Shown here piece after piece: positions 9,859 to 19,207 of a stretch of DNA of 64,000 nt. A program made the translations under genes and the position numbers. Each line of letters starts with the position of its first letter. The first letter of the stretch is position 1. The notes below the pieces were generated by a model, which saw nothing but the letters and a program-made list of their open reading frames with translations, did not search any database and was not told the DNA's origin. The stretch is taken from positions 457,501 through 521,500 of the forward strand of contig NZ_CP011797.1 of the NCBI RefSeq assembly GCF_002795845.1. Reading direction: 5' to 3'. Source of the stretch: Reinekea forsetii (GTDB taxonomy: Bacteria > Pseudomonadota > Gammaproteobacteria > Pseudomonadales > Natronospirillaceae).

Positions 9859-11085
9859 GTGCTCAATCTATCTAAATTTACAGCCCTCCTGATGGTCTTG
9901 GCATTGTGCCAGGGCTGGGTTTGGGCTGAAGCGAAGGCGCTGGTGCCGATCGATGCGAACGGCGTGGCCGAGATCGAGTATAACGATATCAACAGCGCCC
10001 GGGTTCGGGCGATGCGCAACGCCATTGAAAACGCCTCGATGCAGGTAAGCGCTAATATTCAAAGCACTCAGGTGATGGAAAACGGCAACCTCACAGTGGA
10101 TCACCTGCGCATCCACTCGGCTGCCAAGGTGACCGATATACAGGTTATTTCGGAAGGTAGAGACGGCGACTACTATCGGGTCAATATTATGGCTCGGGTG
10201 GCACCGGATAAGATTTGCGCCAATGTTATGGCCAATCAGTATTACAAATCGGTCGCCATCACCGGCTTCGCCATGGAAAATCCACAACATTCTACCCTTG
10301 GGCATCTGGGCTCGGTCGATCGCTCCCTACCGGCCTTGTTGGTCAACGATATCAACAGCCGTCAGGGCCTGCGCGCACTGAGCGCGAACTATATGACCCT
10401 GTACCCCAATACACCTAATGCGCCGACCCAAATCTCGCCACGCATGACCTTGACGCGCGCGGTAACAGCGGCCAAAGATCTCGGTGTGCAGTTTGTGGTC
10501 TCCGGTGTGATCCGCGATATGGCCATGGAAAATCCGGATGCTCCACGGGCCAACAACTGGGATCGTTGGCTCAAGAAGGTCGGCATCACCAAGGCTAAAC
10601 GTACGCGCCATTTTGTCTTCGACCTGTATGTTCACGATGGCTACTCAGGGGCTTTGGTGTTCCAGAGCCGATATCGGACCTACGGTTTGTGGAATGAAAA
10701 AAATAACAGCATCATCGGCTTTGGTACGGGTAGATTCTTTGCCACCGACTACGGTCAAGAGGTTCGGCTGTTGTTGGATCGAGCGGTCACCGATTTGCAG
10801 GCCAACATCCAGTGTCAGCCTTTTATGGCGACCATTGCGCAAGTCGACGGCAAACGAATATTCGTTTCCAGCGGTGCTGAGAGCGGATTGCGGCCGGGGG
10901 ATTTTCTATCGGTCTACCGCACCAGCCAGAAATTCGATCGTCAAGGCGATAGCTTTTGGCAAATCAGCGATACCCGACTAGTCGCCGAGGTCAAGCAGGT
11001 TCAGCCATACTATGCCGTGGCAGAACTGGCCATCGATTCGGAACGACTCAACCTGCAAGTGGATGATCTGGTTATGGCCTGGTAG
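9859..11085 (+). CDS. flgT: Flagellar H-ring protein FlgT
   Basis: 408 aa, starting at GTG (9859) with AGGAGG 7 nt upstream. A signal peptide ends near ALCQGWVWA. The architecture fits FlgT: an N-terminal domain with ARVRAMRNAIENASMQVSA, a middle domain beginning about residue 130 (YYKSVAITGFAMENP), and a C-terminal SH3-like domain from about residue 325 (IAQVDGKRIFVSSGAESGLRPGDFLSVYR). In Vibrio alginolyticus FlgT builds the H ring and helps assemble the T ring of the sodium-driven polar motor. It follows flgP by 21 bp and probably shares its transcript. No other flagellar gene is in the window. It ends 11 bp from convergent apaH. Confidence 0.88.
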   Translation: MLNLSKFTALLMVLALCQGWVWAEAKALVPIDANGVAEIEYNDINSARVRAMRNAIENASMQVSANIQSTQVMENGNLTVDHLRIHSAAKVTDIQVISEGRDGDYYRVNIMARVAPDKICANVMANQYYKSVAITGFAMENPQHSTLGHLGSVDRSLPALLVNDINSRQGLRALSANYMTLYPNTPNAPTQISPRMTLTRAVTAAKDLGVQFVVSGVIRDMAMENPDAPRANNWDRWLKKVGITKAKRTRHFVFDLYVHDGYSGALVFQSRYRTYGLWNEKNNSIIGFGTGRFFATDYGQEVRLLLDRAVTDLQANIQCQPFMATIAQVDGKRIFVSSGAESGLRPGDFLSVYRTSQKFDRQGDSFWQISDTRLVAEVKQVQPYYAVAELAIDSERLNLQVDDLVMAW

Positions 11086-11096
11086 CCACGATCGGC

Positions 11097-11957
11097 TCAG
11101 AGCTTAGCTGACATAGCTGCAAAAGCCGGTTCATCGAACTGGCTCACCAACCCCTTGATGTCGCAACAAAAGCGAACCTGAGTATCCAGGTTCATCAAGG
11201 TCATATGATTACCCCAAACATAGCCGGTATCGAGTGCGATCATCTGCGGATCGTCGGTCCGACCCATCAAGGCCGCCCAATGGCCGAAAACAAGTCGATG
11301 CTTACGTTTTTCCGTCGGCCAAGCAAACCAAGGCCGCATGCCCGCGGGTGCGGTATCGATCGCCGACTTGGAGTTGAATTCGAGTTTCGCTTGGTCATCG
11401 CAAAAGCGCATGCGGGTAAAGGCATTGACTATATAGCGCAGCCGCTCCATGCCATCGAGTGAGTTCTTCCACAACCTAGGGTCGTTGCCATACATATTAG
11501 CCAGAAAGACCTGTCGGGTCTTCGGCTTGGCCAACACCTGTTCCAATTCCTGCGCTAACTTAGCGGCCTTCTTGTCGGACCAGAGCGGTGGAATGCCGGC
11601 GTGGGTCATGGTCAACTGGCGCTCGGTATCTTGAATCAACATCGGCTGGTGCGCCAGCCAAGCCAGTAGCTCGGGAGCGTCCGGGTGATCGAGGGTGGCG
11701 GCGATGTTTTTATCCTTGCTCGGCTGACCCAATTGGTGCAACGCGAGCAGATGTAAATCGTGATTGCCCAGCACGGTTTGGGCGGCCGAGCCGAGGTTCT
11801 TGACGAAGGCCAAACAGCCGATCGAGTCCGGCCCCCGGTTGACCAGGTCGCCGGTCAGCCAGAGTCGGTCGTGCAACGGGTCAAAGCCGACGTGATCGAG
11901 CAAGGTGGTCAGCGGACTCAGGCAACCCTGCAGGTCACCGACAGCATAGAGGGCCAT
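11097..11957 (-). CDS. apaH: Symmetrical bis(5'-nucleosyl)-tetraphosphatase
   Basis: 286 aa (E. coli 280). ApaH splits Ap4A into two ADP and, in E. coli, removes Np4 caps from RNA. The metallophosphatase motifs are in order: YAVGDLQGC at residue 4, WLTGDLVNRGPDS near 33, VLGNHDLH near 63 and MTHAGIPP near 118. It is the last gene of the lptD-surA-pdxA-rsmA-apaH run and follows rsmA by 6 bp. apaG, usually between rsmA and apaH in enterics and pseudomonads, is absent. Confidence 0.96.
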   Translation of the reverse strand: MALYAVGDLQGCLSPLTTLLDHVGFDPLHDRLWLTGDLVNRGPDSIGCLAFVKNLGSAAQTVLGNHDLHLLALHQLGQPSKDKNIAATLDHPDAPELLAWLAHQPMLIQDTERQLTMTHAGIPPLWSDKKAAKLAQELEQVLAKPKTRQVFLANMYGNDPRLWKNSLDGMERLRYIVNAFTRMRFCDDQAKLEFNSKSAIDTAPAGMRPWFAWPTEKRKHRLVFGHWAALMGRTDDPQMIALDTGYVWGNHMTLMNLDTQVRFCCDIKGLVSQFDEPAFAAMSAKL

Positions 11958-11963
11958 AGCGGG

Positions 11964-12743
11964 TTATTGGCTTATATGGTTGGCGATGCGAACAAAGGTT
12001 TCGATCGATAGGGTTTCAGCTCGATGACTGGGTTTAATACCCAAATCGACCAAACCCTGGACATCAATCAGTTCCTGCAAATTGTTCTTAATGGTTTTGC
12101 GCCGCTGGGCGAAAGCCGCCTTAACCACTCGCGCGAACATCTCAAAGTCCTTGGCCGGATAGGGTATGGTCTTGCGCGGGGTGAGCCGAACGATGGCCGA
12201 TTCGACCTTGGGCGACGGGGTGAACGCCTCTGGTGGCACGGTGAACATGTAGCGGGTTTCACAGCGATACTGCATCATAATACCGAGCCGACCGTAGGCA
12301 TTTTCGCCGGGGGCGGCACAGAGCCGCTGCACCACTTCCTTTTGCAACATGAAATGCATATCAAAAATCAGGTCGGAATTCTCCAGTAGATGGAACATCA
12401 ACGGCGTCGAGATATTGTACGGCAGGTTGCCGACCATACGCAGTTGACGGTTATCGGTGGCCAGGGAGCGGTAATCGAAGGTCAGCGCATCGGCCTCATG
12501 AATGGTTAAGCCCGGATAATTAACAAATTGGGTGCGCAAAATCGGGATCAGATCGCGATCGAGTTCGACCACCTCAAGCACACCGTCCAGGGCCTTCAAG
12601 AGCGGCGCGGTGATGGCACCCTGACCGGGTCCAATTTCGACCACATGTTGGCCGGGTTTGGGCGCGATACTGCTAACGATCCGGTCGATCACGAAGAAAT
12701 CGTGGAGAAAGTTTTGGCCAAATCGTTTCCGTGCTTTATGCAT
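11964..12743 (-). CDS. rsmA: 16S rRNA dimethyladenosine transferase
   Basis: 259 aa. RsmA (KsgA) dimethylates A1518 and A1519 in helix 45 of 16S rRNA during late 30S assembly. The N terminus MHKARKRFGQNFLHD is diagnostic; the SAM-binding loop is VVEIGPGQGAIT near residue 38 and the catalytic motif is GNLPYNIS near residue 107. I start at the ATG at 12743, not at the upstream in-frame ATG (12797), because the RFGQNFL motif sits near the N terminus in all homologs. The start overlaps the pdxA stop by 8 bp, which indicates translational coupling. Confidence 0.97.
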   Translation of the reverse strand: MHKARKRFGQNFLHDFFVIDRIVSSIAPKPGQHVVEIGPGQGAITAPLLKALDGVLEVVELDRDLIPILRTQFVNYPGLTIHEADALTFDYRSLATDNRQLRMVGNLPYNISTPLMFHLLENSDLIFDMHFMLQKEVVQRLCAAPGENAYGRLGIMMQYRCETRYMFTVPPEAFTPSPKVESAIVRLTPRKTIPYPAKDFEMFARVVKAAFAQRRKTIKNNLQELIDVQGLVDLGIKPSHRAETLSIETFVRIANHISQ

Positions 12744-13734
12744 GCTGCTGTTCCCGTTGTTCAGCCATATCGAGCGCCGATTGCAGGGCCACGTCAAGTG
12801 ACCCTAGGTCTGCCTGACCGGTTCCCGCCAGATCGAGCGCGGTACCATGGTCGACAGAAGTTCTGATAAAGGGTAGACCGAGGGTAATGTTGACGGCATT
12901 GCCAAAGCCGCGATATTTTAATACCGGCAAGCCCTGATCGTGGTACATCGCCAACACGGCATCGGCCCGCTCAAGGTAATGGGGTTGGAATAGGGTATCC
13001 GCCGGCAAGGGGCCTTGCGTCGCAATACCCTCTTGCGCCAACGCAGCCAAGGCTGGGATGATGGTGTCGATCTCTTCGCGCCCCAGATGGCCGCCTTCGC
13101 CGGCATGCGGGTTCAAGCCTGAGACCAGGATGCGCGGCGCGGTACAGCCGAAGTCTTCAATTAGCGCGCGATACAGGATGCGGGTAACCCTTTTAAGGGT
13201 TGGCTGATCGATGGCCGCGCTAACCGCGCTTAAGGGTAAGTGCGTGGTCACTAACGCCACGCGCAGGCCCTCTGTGGCCAGCATCATCACTACTTCCTCG
13301 ACGCCGCAGCGATCGCGTAGGTACTCGGTATGGCCGCTGAAGCTTAAGCCGGCATCGCTGATAATGCTTTTTTGCACCGGCCCGGTTACCAGGGCCGAAA
13401 TCTGCCCGGCTAGGGCCAAATCGGTCGCTAGGTCGAGGGTGGCAAGCACATAGGCCGCGTTGGCTACCGCCAGTGTACCCGGCATCACTGCCTGTGCCAT
13501 GGGCACATCCAACACCCAGAGCGTGCCAACCCGGAACGGCAATTCAGTCAGAGGGCGGTCGCCGATGGCGCAGAGCTCGAGCGTTACGCCAAGAATGTGG
13601 GCTCGTTGCTGCAACATTGCCAGATTGGCGATGACAAAGTAGGGCCGATCGGTACCTCGGGCACACCACTGCAGCACTATATCCGGGCCAATGCCCGACG
13701 GTTCACCGGGGGTGATGGCGATTGGCCGAATCAA
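12736..13734 (-). CDS. pdxA: 4-hydroxythreonine-4-phosphate dehydrogenase
   Basis: 332 aa (E. coli 329). It oxidises 4-phosphohydroxy-L-threonine in the DXP-dependent pyridoxal 5'-phosphate pathway. Conserved parts are ITPGEPSGIGPD at residue 7, the metal-binding GHTEYLRDRC near 136, SGLNPHAGEGGHLGREE near 205 and MYHDQGLPVLKYRGFG near 265. Translation appears to start at TTG (13734), overlapping the TGA stop of surA as TTGA; no ATG or GTG is available near that point, and IRPIAITPGEPSG begins as in homologs. It is in the lptD-surA-pdxA-rsmA-apaH operon. Confidence 0.95.
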   Translation of the reverse strand: MIRPIAITPGEPSGIGPDIVLQWCARGTDRPYFVIANLAMLQQRAHILGVTLELCAIGDRPLTELPFRVGTLWVLDVPMAQAVMPGTLAVANAAYVLATLDLATDLALAGQISALVTGPVQKSIISDAGLSFSGHTEYLRDRCGVEEVVMMLATEGLRVALVTTHLPLSAVSAAIDQPTLKRVTRILYRALIEDFGCTAPRILVSGLNPHAGEGGHLGREEIDTIIPALAALAQEGIATQGPLPADTLFQPHYLERADAVLAMYHDQGLPVLKYRGFGNAVNITLGLPFIRTSVDHGTALDLAGTGQADLGSLDVALQSALDMAEQREQQHA

Positions 13735-14951
13735 GGGCGCATCTCTATATAGGACTCAGCGCGCAACTCTGTCTGCCAGCGCTGCACCGCATCGGTGTAG
13801 CGTCGTTGACTGAGTTGGTTGCGCACCTGGTTGCGTAACACATCGACGCTGACATCGCGCGTGCGGCTGTCTTCAACGCGCAAAATATGGAAACCAAAGG
13901 GCGACTCAAACACCTCGGACACCTGATTGAGCTCAAGATCGCGCGCCACCTGGGAAAACTCGGTTACATAGTTATCTAGAGTGTTCCAACCCAGATCGCC
14001 ACCCAGACCCTTGGTGCCATCATCCTGGCTAAACTGGTCGGCCAGCTGGGCCATGTCCACCCCGTTGAGTATCTGCGCGCGCAAATCGCTCAACAGCGCC
14101 TGGGCCGAACGTCGATCGAACAGGGCATCGGTTTTAATCAGCAGATGGCGAATCGAGTATTCACGGATATTCACCGACTCGGCGGCCGTTTTGGTGATCA
14201 GTTGCGCCAGATGTAGGACGCCATCCTTTTCGATCAGCACCGCTTCCCGATCTTGCAAAACTGGAACCAGGGTGCGGAAAATAGAGGGTATATCGGCCAA
14301 GGCTCGAAAGCCCAAGTCTTTACTGCCAACTTCGGCGAGCAGATCGTCACCCTGATTGAGACGTTTGACTAGGCTCTCAGCCTGGTCTCGCTGTTGGGCC
14401 TCAAAACGCCGATAGGCGAGCTGATATTCGGTATCCTTGAGTGACTGGCCAGACTGACTGTTTAGAAAGCGGTCGACCTCGGCATTGGAGACGAAAATTT
14501 GCCGGCCAACGATTTGCCGCTGCAGCGCGCTGATGGTCAGTTCGTTGCGAATTTGTTGACGAAAATCATCGACATTACGGCCGCTATCTTGCACCGCGTT
14601 GAGCAGCTCGTTGGTGCTGATATTCTGATTTTTGGCGATATTGGCCAGGGCTTCATCGACTCGCTGTTCGGGCAGAATCAGATTGCCGCGTTTGGCCAGT
14701 TGCAGCTGTAATGACTCAAGGATCAGGGCATCGAGTATCTGTTGTGAGAGCGCCGTATCATTGGGCAACACGCCCGGGTTGGCCTGATATTGGGCCTTAA
14801 TCGATGCGACGCGCGCGGCCAGCTCCGCGCGGGTGACCACGTCGTCATTGACGACCACCGCGATGGTGTCGAGTGTTTGGGCGAATGTCGCAGTGCTGAG
14901 CCAGAGTAGGGCACTCAGCAAGCCATAATGCAGTCTAGAGATCTTAGTCAT
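13731..14951 (-). CDS. surA: Periplasmic chaperone/peptidyl-prolyl isomerase SurA
   Basis: 406 aa, slightly shorter than E. coli SurA (428). It chaperones unfolded outer-membrane proteins through the periplasm to the BAM complex. A signal peptide (SALLWLSTATFA) precedes the N-domain (DTIAVVVNDDVVTRAEL). The second parvulin domain is normal (IREYSIRHLLIK near residue 262, GGDLGWNT, ESPFGFHILRVED). The first parvulin-like segment, about residues 175-255, is short and lacks the usual SHIL and GG.LGW motifs, keeping only DLGFRAL. The start at 14951 is chosen because the frame upstream (to 15122) lies inside lptD and precedes the signal peptide. Gap to lptD is 13 bp. Confidence 0.95.
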   Translation of the reverse strand: MTKISRLHYGLLSALLWLSTATFAQTLDTIAVVVNDDVVTRAELAARVASIKAQYQANPGVLPNDTALSQQILDALILESLQLQLAKRGNLILPEQRVDEALANIAKNQNISTNELLNAVQDSGRNVDDFRQQIRNELTISALQRQIVGRQIFVSNAEVDRFLNSQSGQSLKDTEYQLAYRRFEAQQRDQAESLVKRLNQGDDLLAEVGSKDLGFRALADIPSIFRTLVPVLQDREAVLIEKDGVLHLAQLITKTAAESVNIREYSIRHLLIKTDALFDRRSAQALLSDLRAQILNGVDMAQLADQFSQDDGTKGLGGDLGWNTLDNYVTEFSQVARDLELNQVSEVFESPFGFHILRVEDSRTRDVSVDVLRNQVRNQLSQRRYTDAVQRWQTELRAESYIEMRP

Positions 14952-14964
14952 AGTTCCCAGTCTT

Positions 14965-17544
14965 TTAACGATAGTTAAAGAGTTTGCCCGAATAGCCAAA
15001 ATCCAGGCGATTGAGTATGTCCTCAATGGTGCCGGCACCGGCGGCCAGTCCTTTGAGCGTAAATTCAAAAAAATAACGCCGCTCGACCAGCAGTGGAAAG
15101 AGCGAAACGCTTTCGTCGTCAATATCGGTCACTTCTAACGCAGCGAGGCGAATATTCCAGCAGCAATTGTCGTAGTCGATGCCATAGAGTACCTGCTGGA
15201 CCCTGAAATCCGACCACTGCGGGTCGAGATCGGTGGTCTGTGCTTGAGCATAACCGATTAGGGCGACATTTTGCAGAATTGGCACATAGGCACCGGCATT
15301 GAGGCTGTGGGTCAGTTCTGAATCGATAACAGCCTTGTCGGCGGACAGTTGCATGAACGCCTGGCCCGAGGGCCGATAATTGGCCGCCAGCGCGAACAGA
15401 TTGAGCTGATCCCACTCGTGCGCGACGCTGGCCGAGGCCGTCAGTGATAGGTCCCGGCTTAGGTTCAGTTCGCTACTGCCCAGCCAATCGCTGTATTCCG
15501 GCTGCCAATCCGCATCGATATCTGCCACACCCGTGGTCAAGAGCCGTTCCTGGGCCAACTTAATGCCCTTTTGAGCCGTCAGGTTGAGGACCAGTCGGTC
15601 ATCCCCGGTCCAGTTCAGGTCGTAACTCAGGCTGGTGGATAAGCGGCTTAGATCGCCGATCCGGTCGACACTGCTATAGCGGCTGGGGCTAAACAGGGTG
15701 AAGGTCGTTGTTTCCGTACTATCTAAGATCGGCGCGGCCTGCTCGGTTAAGGGTGCATAGGCGTAATAGAGCCTTGGCTTTAAGGTCTGTTGCCAGTGCT
15801 GACCGCGCAGGCTCAGCTTCAGGCCCTGATCGAGGCTCGCACGCCAAGCCAGTTGGTTGATATTGTCGCCGCCATAGGCCGCTTTTAAGTCATAGCCCAG
15901 GTCGTTGTCGATATCATAGGCGGTGGCGAAGCCCTCGACACTCGGCCTAAAGTAGCCCCAACCGGCATCGAATGGCCGGGTCAGGGCTAGGGCGCCGTGA
16001 AAACGGTGACTCTGGTCGGCCAAGGCTAGGGTGTCGTCGACTAATGCGGCCTCTGCCAGAGTGGGCAGTGGATCTCCAGCCGGTGTTGCCGCCAGCGCGG
16101 TGGTTAGGGCGTTATCTAACAGGAGGGTCTGTTGTGCGGCGGGCAAGGCGCGAGTAAAGAGGCCGTAGCTGAACCGTTCGCTGCTCTGCAAACCAAGTGT
16201 TTGCCAGGCGCTCTTATGGACCAAGCTCAACTCCGGCTGCTTGATTAACTCATAGTCGCTGGCGCTAACCGGCTTGGTCACCTGATCGAAGGGTTGCTGG
16301 GTCTGGTAGAGCAGTTGTGCAGAGTTCCCAGCCTTGGCGGTGGTAAGAGTGCTGTCGAGGGTCTGAAATTTTTCGGCGCTATCGATGACCGGTTGTGTAT
16401 AGGCCAGTTTTAGGCCATTGCTGCGTGTCCCAATCTGCTGATTCAACGCAAAGTTGGCGACCTGTTGGGTGACTTGAGCGGCCCCGGGCTTAAAGGTTGG
16501 GTCGTAGTTTTGATCGCTGACCCAACGGGCCGAAAAGTCATATCCTAGGGTATCCGTCAGCGCACCAGACTGCTTATGCGCCAAGCTCCAGCGGCTGAGA
16601 TCGCTGACCGGCTCGACCAGCGTCGAGTCCGCTTCGGTCGCCACGGTACTATCGGTTGGCGTCGCCAGCTGGTAGCCCCAGTCGCTGATGCCGTTGTGGC
16701 GCTCGGTCAGGAAGCGAAATTCGTTATTGAGCAGCAGGCCGTATAGGGGTTGATAGTCCAGCGTCACGGTGTCATCGACATTGCTGGCCAGATTTAGGTA
16801 GTAGGGTTGCGAATAGCCGGTGCCGAAGGTTGGAATTAAAACACCGGTCCGCGCCTGGCCGTTGACCGGAAAGCTGATATAGGGGATGTAGAGCACGGGC
16901 AGCCGTTGTATCTCAAGGCGGGAGTTCCACGCCGCGGCAATACCGGTATCATTATTGATCGTCAGCTTGCCCGAGCGCAGCCGCCAAGCATTAGAGGAGG
17001 GCGCGCAGCGGGTGAAGCTCAGGCGCTTAGCCACCACGCGATTGGCCTCGGTGCGCCTGATTTCATCGGCGCTGCCGTGCAGATCGCGCTGGTACAGGGC
17101 AAACTGGGCATTGTTGAGCTGTGCCGCGTCGGTTTGCAGATCGATCTCGGCATTTGCACCACTTAAAACCATCTCTGGCGTTCGGATGATCACATCACCA
17201 TCCAGCCGGCTGGTCGCCTCATTGGGCGAATAGACCGCCTGATTGGCATTGGCACGCTGATTCCGGCCGTGAATGATCACATTGCCATCGAAGGTCGTTT
17301 GCTGATCGGATTGCCGAATGGCGCGGTCAAACTGAAAATGGCTGTCGCCTGGCTCCATCACTGGCGCGTCGGAGGGCGGGGCGACATAGCCGCCAGGGCA
17401 ATAGGGCGCGACGCCCCACTGATCGGCTGCCGACATGGCATCCCAGGGCTGCCAGTCGACCAGGGTCACAGTCTCAGCGGCGGCGTGCCCAAAACTGAGC
17501 AGACCGGCAATAAGGCAGATTTTATTTACTGGGTATAGGGTCAC
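14965..17544 (-). CDS. lptD: LPS-assembly protein LptD
   Basis: About 859 aa from the GTG at 17544. LptD is the outer-membrane barrel that, plugged by LptE, inserts lipopolysaccharide into the outer leaflet. After the signal peptide (ICLIAGLLSFGHAAA) come the periplasmic OstA/LptA-like jellyroll (about 65-190, with FDGNVIIHGRNQ and LDGDVIIRTPEM) and the 26-strand barrel domain (LPVLYIPYISFPV, TGVLIPTFGTGYS). The C-terminal CCWNIRLAALEV segment keeps the adjacent Cys pair of the disulfide network, and CPGGY and CAPSSNAW carry the N-terminal Cys residues. The frame is open to a GTG at 17601; neither start has a good ribosome binding site, so the exact start is unsure. First gene of the operon. 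Confidence 0.95.
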   Translation of the reverse strand: MTLYPVNKICLIAGLLSFGHAAAETVTLVDWQPWDAMSAADQWGVAPYCPGGYVAPPSDAPVMEPGDSHFQFDRAIRQSDQQTTFDGNVIIHGRNQRANANQAVYSPNEATSRLDGDVIIRTPEMVLSGANAEIDLQTDAAQLNNAQFALYQRDLHGSADEIRRTEANRVVAKRLSFTRCAPSSNAWRLRSGKLTINNDTGIAAAWNSRLEIQRLPVLYIPYISFPVNGQARTGVLIPTFGTGYSQPYYLNLASNVDDTVTLDYQPLYGLLLNNEFRFLTERHNGISDWGYQLATPTDSTVATEADSTLVEPVSDLSRWSLAHKQSGALTDTLGYDFSARWVSDQNYDPTFKPGAAQVTQQVANFALNQQIGTRSNGLKLAYTQPVIDSAEKFQTLDSTLTTAKAGNSAQLLYQTQQPFDQVTKPVSASDYELIKQPELSLVHKSAWQTLGLQSSERFSYGLFTRALPAAQQTLLLDNALTTALAATPAGDPLPTLAEAALVDDTLALADQSHRFHGALALTRPFDAGWGYFRPSVEGFATAYDIDNDLGYDLKAAYGGDNINQLAWRASLDQGLKLSLRGQHWQQTLKPRLYYAYAPLTEQAAPILDSTETTTFTLFSPSRYSSVDRIGDLSRLSTSLSYDLNWTGDDRLVLNLTAQKGIKLAQERLLTTGVADIDADWQPEYSDWLGSSELNLSRDLSLTASASVAHEWDQLNLFALAANYRPSGQAFMQLSADKAVIDSELTHSLNAGAYVPILQNVALIGYAQAQTTDLDPQWSDFRVQQVLYGIDYDNCCWNIRLAALEVTDIDDESVSLFPLLVERRYFFEFTLKGLAAGAGTIEDILNRLDFGYSGKLFNYR

Positions 17545-17678
17545 GTCGGTAACTGGATGCTTAAAGCGGGTGATGATAACGAACTTAGCCGCCAAGCGCA
17601 CAGGCTAATGCTGTAATCCGTTAGTAAAATATGGTCATTGACGGTAACCTTGGCGTGACTTGGGTGGGATGTTTACAG

Positions 17679-18497
17679 ATGAAGAATTGGTTGGGTAAGA
17701 TCATTGGCGCGGCCATCGGTTTCTATTCCGGCGGCCCAATAGGGTTAGTGCTCGGTGTCCTGCTGGGCAACGCCTTTGATAAAACCCAGCGCCGCCGTGC
17801 CGAGGATGCACTCGGTGGCGGCAGCAAGGGCGTCTTACAGACGGTTTTCTTTCAGGCTACCTTTAATGTTATGGGTAAGATGGCCAAGGCCGATGGCAAT
17901 GTCAGTGAGAAGGAAATCGACCTGGCGCGCCAGGTGATGACCCGGATGGCGCTCAATGAGGCCCAACGGCGGGACGCTATGCAGCTCTTTAACGACGGCA
18001 AGGCGGCCGATTTCTCGGTCGAGAGCATCCTCGCCGATCTGGCCGAAGTGATCGGTCGGCGCGCATCTTTAGCGCAAATATTTCTCGAAATACAGCTCCA
18101 GGCGGCCTATGTAGATGGCGCTTTGAGCGTTCCTGAGCGCAATTTGCTGCAGATTATCAGCAGCCATCTGGGTATAAATCGCATTCAGTTTGAAATCATG
18201 CATCAGCGCATCCGTGCGCAGATGCACTTCAGTGCTGGCCGTCGGGCCAATAAACCCGCCAACGCCAAGAACTTAGCCAATGCCTATCAGGTTTTAGGGT
18301 TGAATGCGGAAGTCGACGACGTCGAACTGAAAAAGGCCTATCGTCGCCTGATGAATCAGCATCACCCGGACAAACTGGTGGCCAAGGGCTTGCCGGCGGA
18401 AATGATGGCGATTGCTAAGGAAAAAACCCAGGATATTCAACAGGCCTACGAAGAAATTCAGAAGGCCAGAAAGGCGCTCAAGCCCCGCCCAGCCTAA
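17679..18497 (+). CDS. djlA: Co-chaperone DjlA (membrane-anchored J-domain protein)
   Basis: 272 aa (E. coli 271). An N-terminal glycine-patterned membrane segment ([23 protein letters not shown]) is followed by a TerB-like domain (about 65-180) and a C-terminal J domain with NQHHPDKL near residue 227. DjlA stimulates DnaK and in E. coli is linked to envelope stress signalling. The ATG at 17679 is preferred to the upstream frame start at 17631 because the protein then begins as in homologs ([11 protein letters not shown]). It is divergent from lptD, the same arrangement as in E. coli, and its end overlaps convergent trmB by 4 bp. Confidence 0.95.
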   Translation: MKNWLGKIIGAAIGFYSGGPIGLVLGVLLGNAFDKTQRRRAEDALGGGSKGVLQTVFFQATFNVMGKMAKADGNVSEKEIDLARQVMTRMALNEAQRRDAMQLFNDGKAADFSVESILADLAEVIGRRASLAQIFLEIQLQAAYVDGALSVPERNLLQIISSHLGINRIQFEIMHQRIRAQMHFSAGRRANKPANAKNLANAYQVLGLNAEVDDVELKKAYRRLMNQHHPDKLVAKGLPAEMMAIAKEKTQDIQQAYEEIQKARKALKPRPA

Positions 18498-19207
18498 GCC
18501 AGATCGGCTGCGTCAGTGCGGTACAATAGGTCCCAGACGCCATGGCCCAGGCGCAGACCGCGCTGCTCAAACTTGGTGACCGGTCGGTGCTCGGGCCGTT
18601 CAGGCAGATACAAGCCAGGTCCCGCGTTATTGGTAAAGCCTTCGGCCGCATCCATTACCTCCAACATCTGTTCGGCATAGTTCTGCCAGTCGGTCGCCAT
18701 ATGAAAGGTTCCGCCAGGCTTGAGTTTACGCCGGACCAGCTGGGCAAATTCCGGTTGCACAATGCGCCGCTTATTGTGTTTTTTCTTGTGCCATGGATCG
18801 GGGAAAAACAACTGCACGGTACTCAGGGATCCGTCGGCGACACAGTCCGTGAGGATAGCGACGGCATCTTCTTTATAGCAGCGAATATTATCCAGCTGTG
18901 CAGCCGCGGTCTGATTCAACATGCGCCCGACCCCAGGCAAGTGCACCTCAATACCGATAAAATTCTTCTCCGGGGCTGCCTGTGCCATGGCGACAAAAGA
19001 ATCGCCCATGCCGAAGCCGATCTCAAGTACGGTGTCGGCGTCGCGACCAAAGGCATCGGCTATGACCAACGGGCCCTGCTCCTGGCTTAAACCAAACTGA
19101 TCCCAGTTCTGCCCCAGGCTTTTTTTCTGGCTATCGGTCATGCGAGTGGCGCGCATCACAAAGCTGCGAATCTTGCGTTGGAACGGTTGGTCTGAGTCGG
19201 TGATCAA
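18494..19207 (-). CDS. trmB: tRNA (guanine-N7-)-methyltransferase
   Basis: 237 aa. It makes m7G46 in the variable loop of tRNAs. Motifs: [12 protein letters not shown] near residue 60 (SAM binding), [13 protein letters not shown] near 80, [18 protein letters not shown] near 130 (the family signature) and [10 protein letters not shown] near 165. The likely start is TTG at 19207, overlapping the upstream gene's TGA as TTGA; an internal ATG ([10 protein letters not shown]) about 17 codons later is a possible alternative. It is coupled to the DUF423 gene upstream. Confidence 0.94.
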   Translation of the reverse strand: MITDSDQPFQRKIRSFVMRATRMTDSQKKSLGQNWDQFGLSQEQGPLVIADAFGRDADTVLEIGFGMGDSFVAMAQAAPEKNFIGIEVHLPGVGRMLNQTAAAQLDNIRCYKEDAVAILTDCVADGSLSTVQLFFPDPWHKKKHNKRRIVQPEFAQLVRRKLKPGGTFHMATDWQNYAEQMLEVMDAAEGFTNNAGPGLYLPERPEHRPVTKFEQRGLRLGHGVWDLLYRTDAADLA

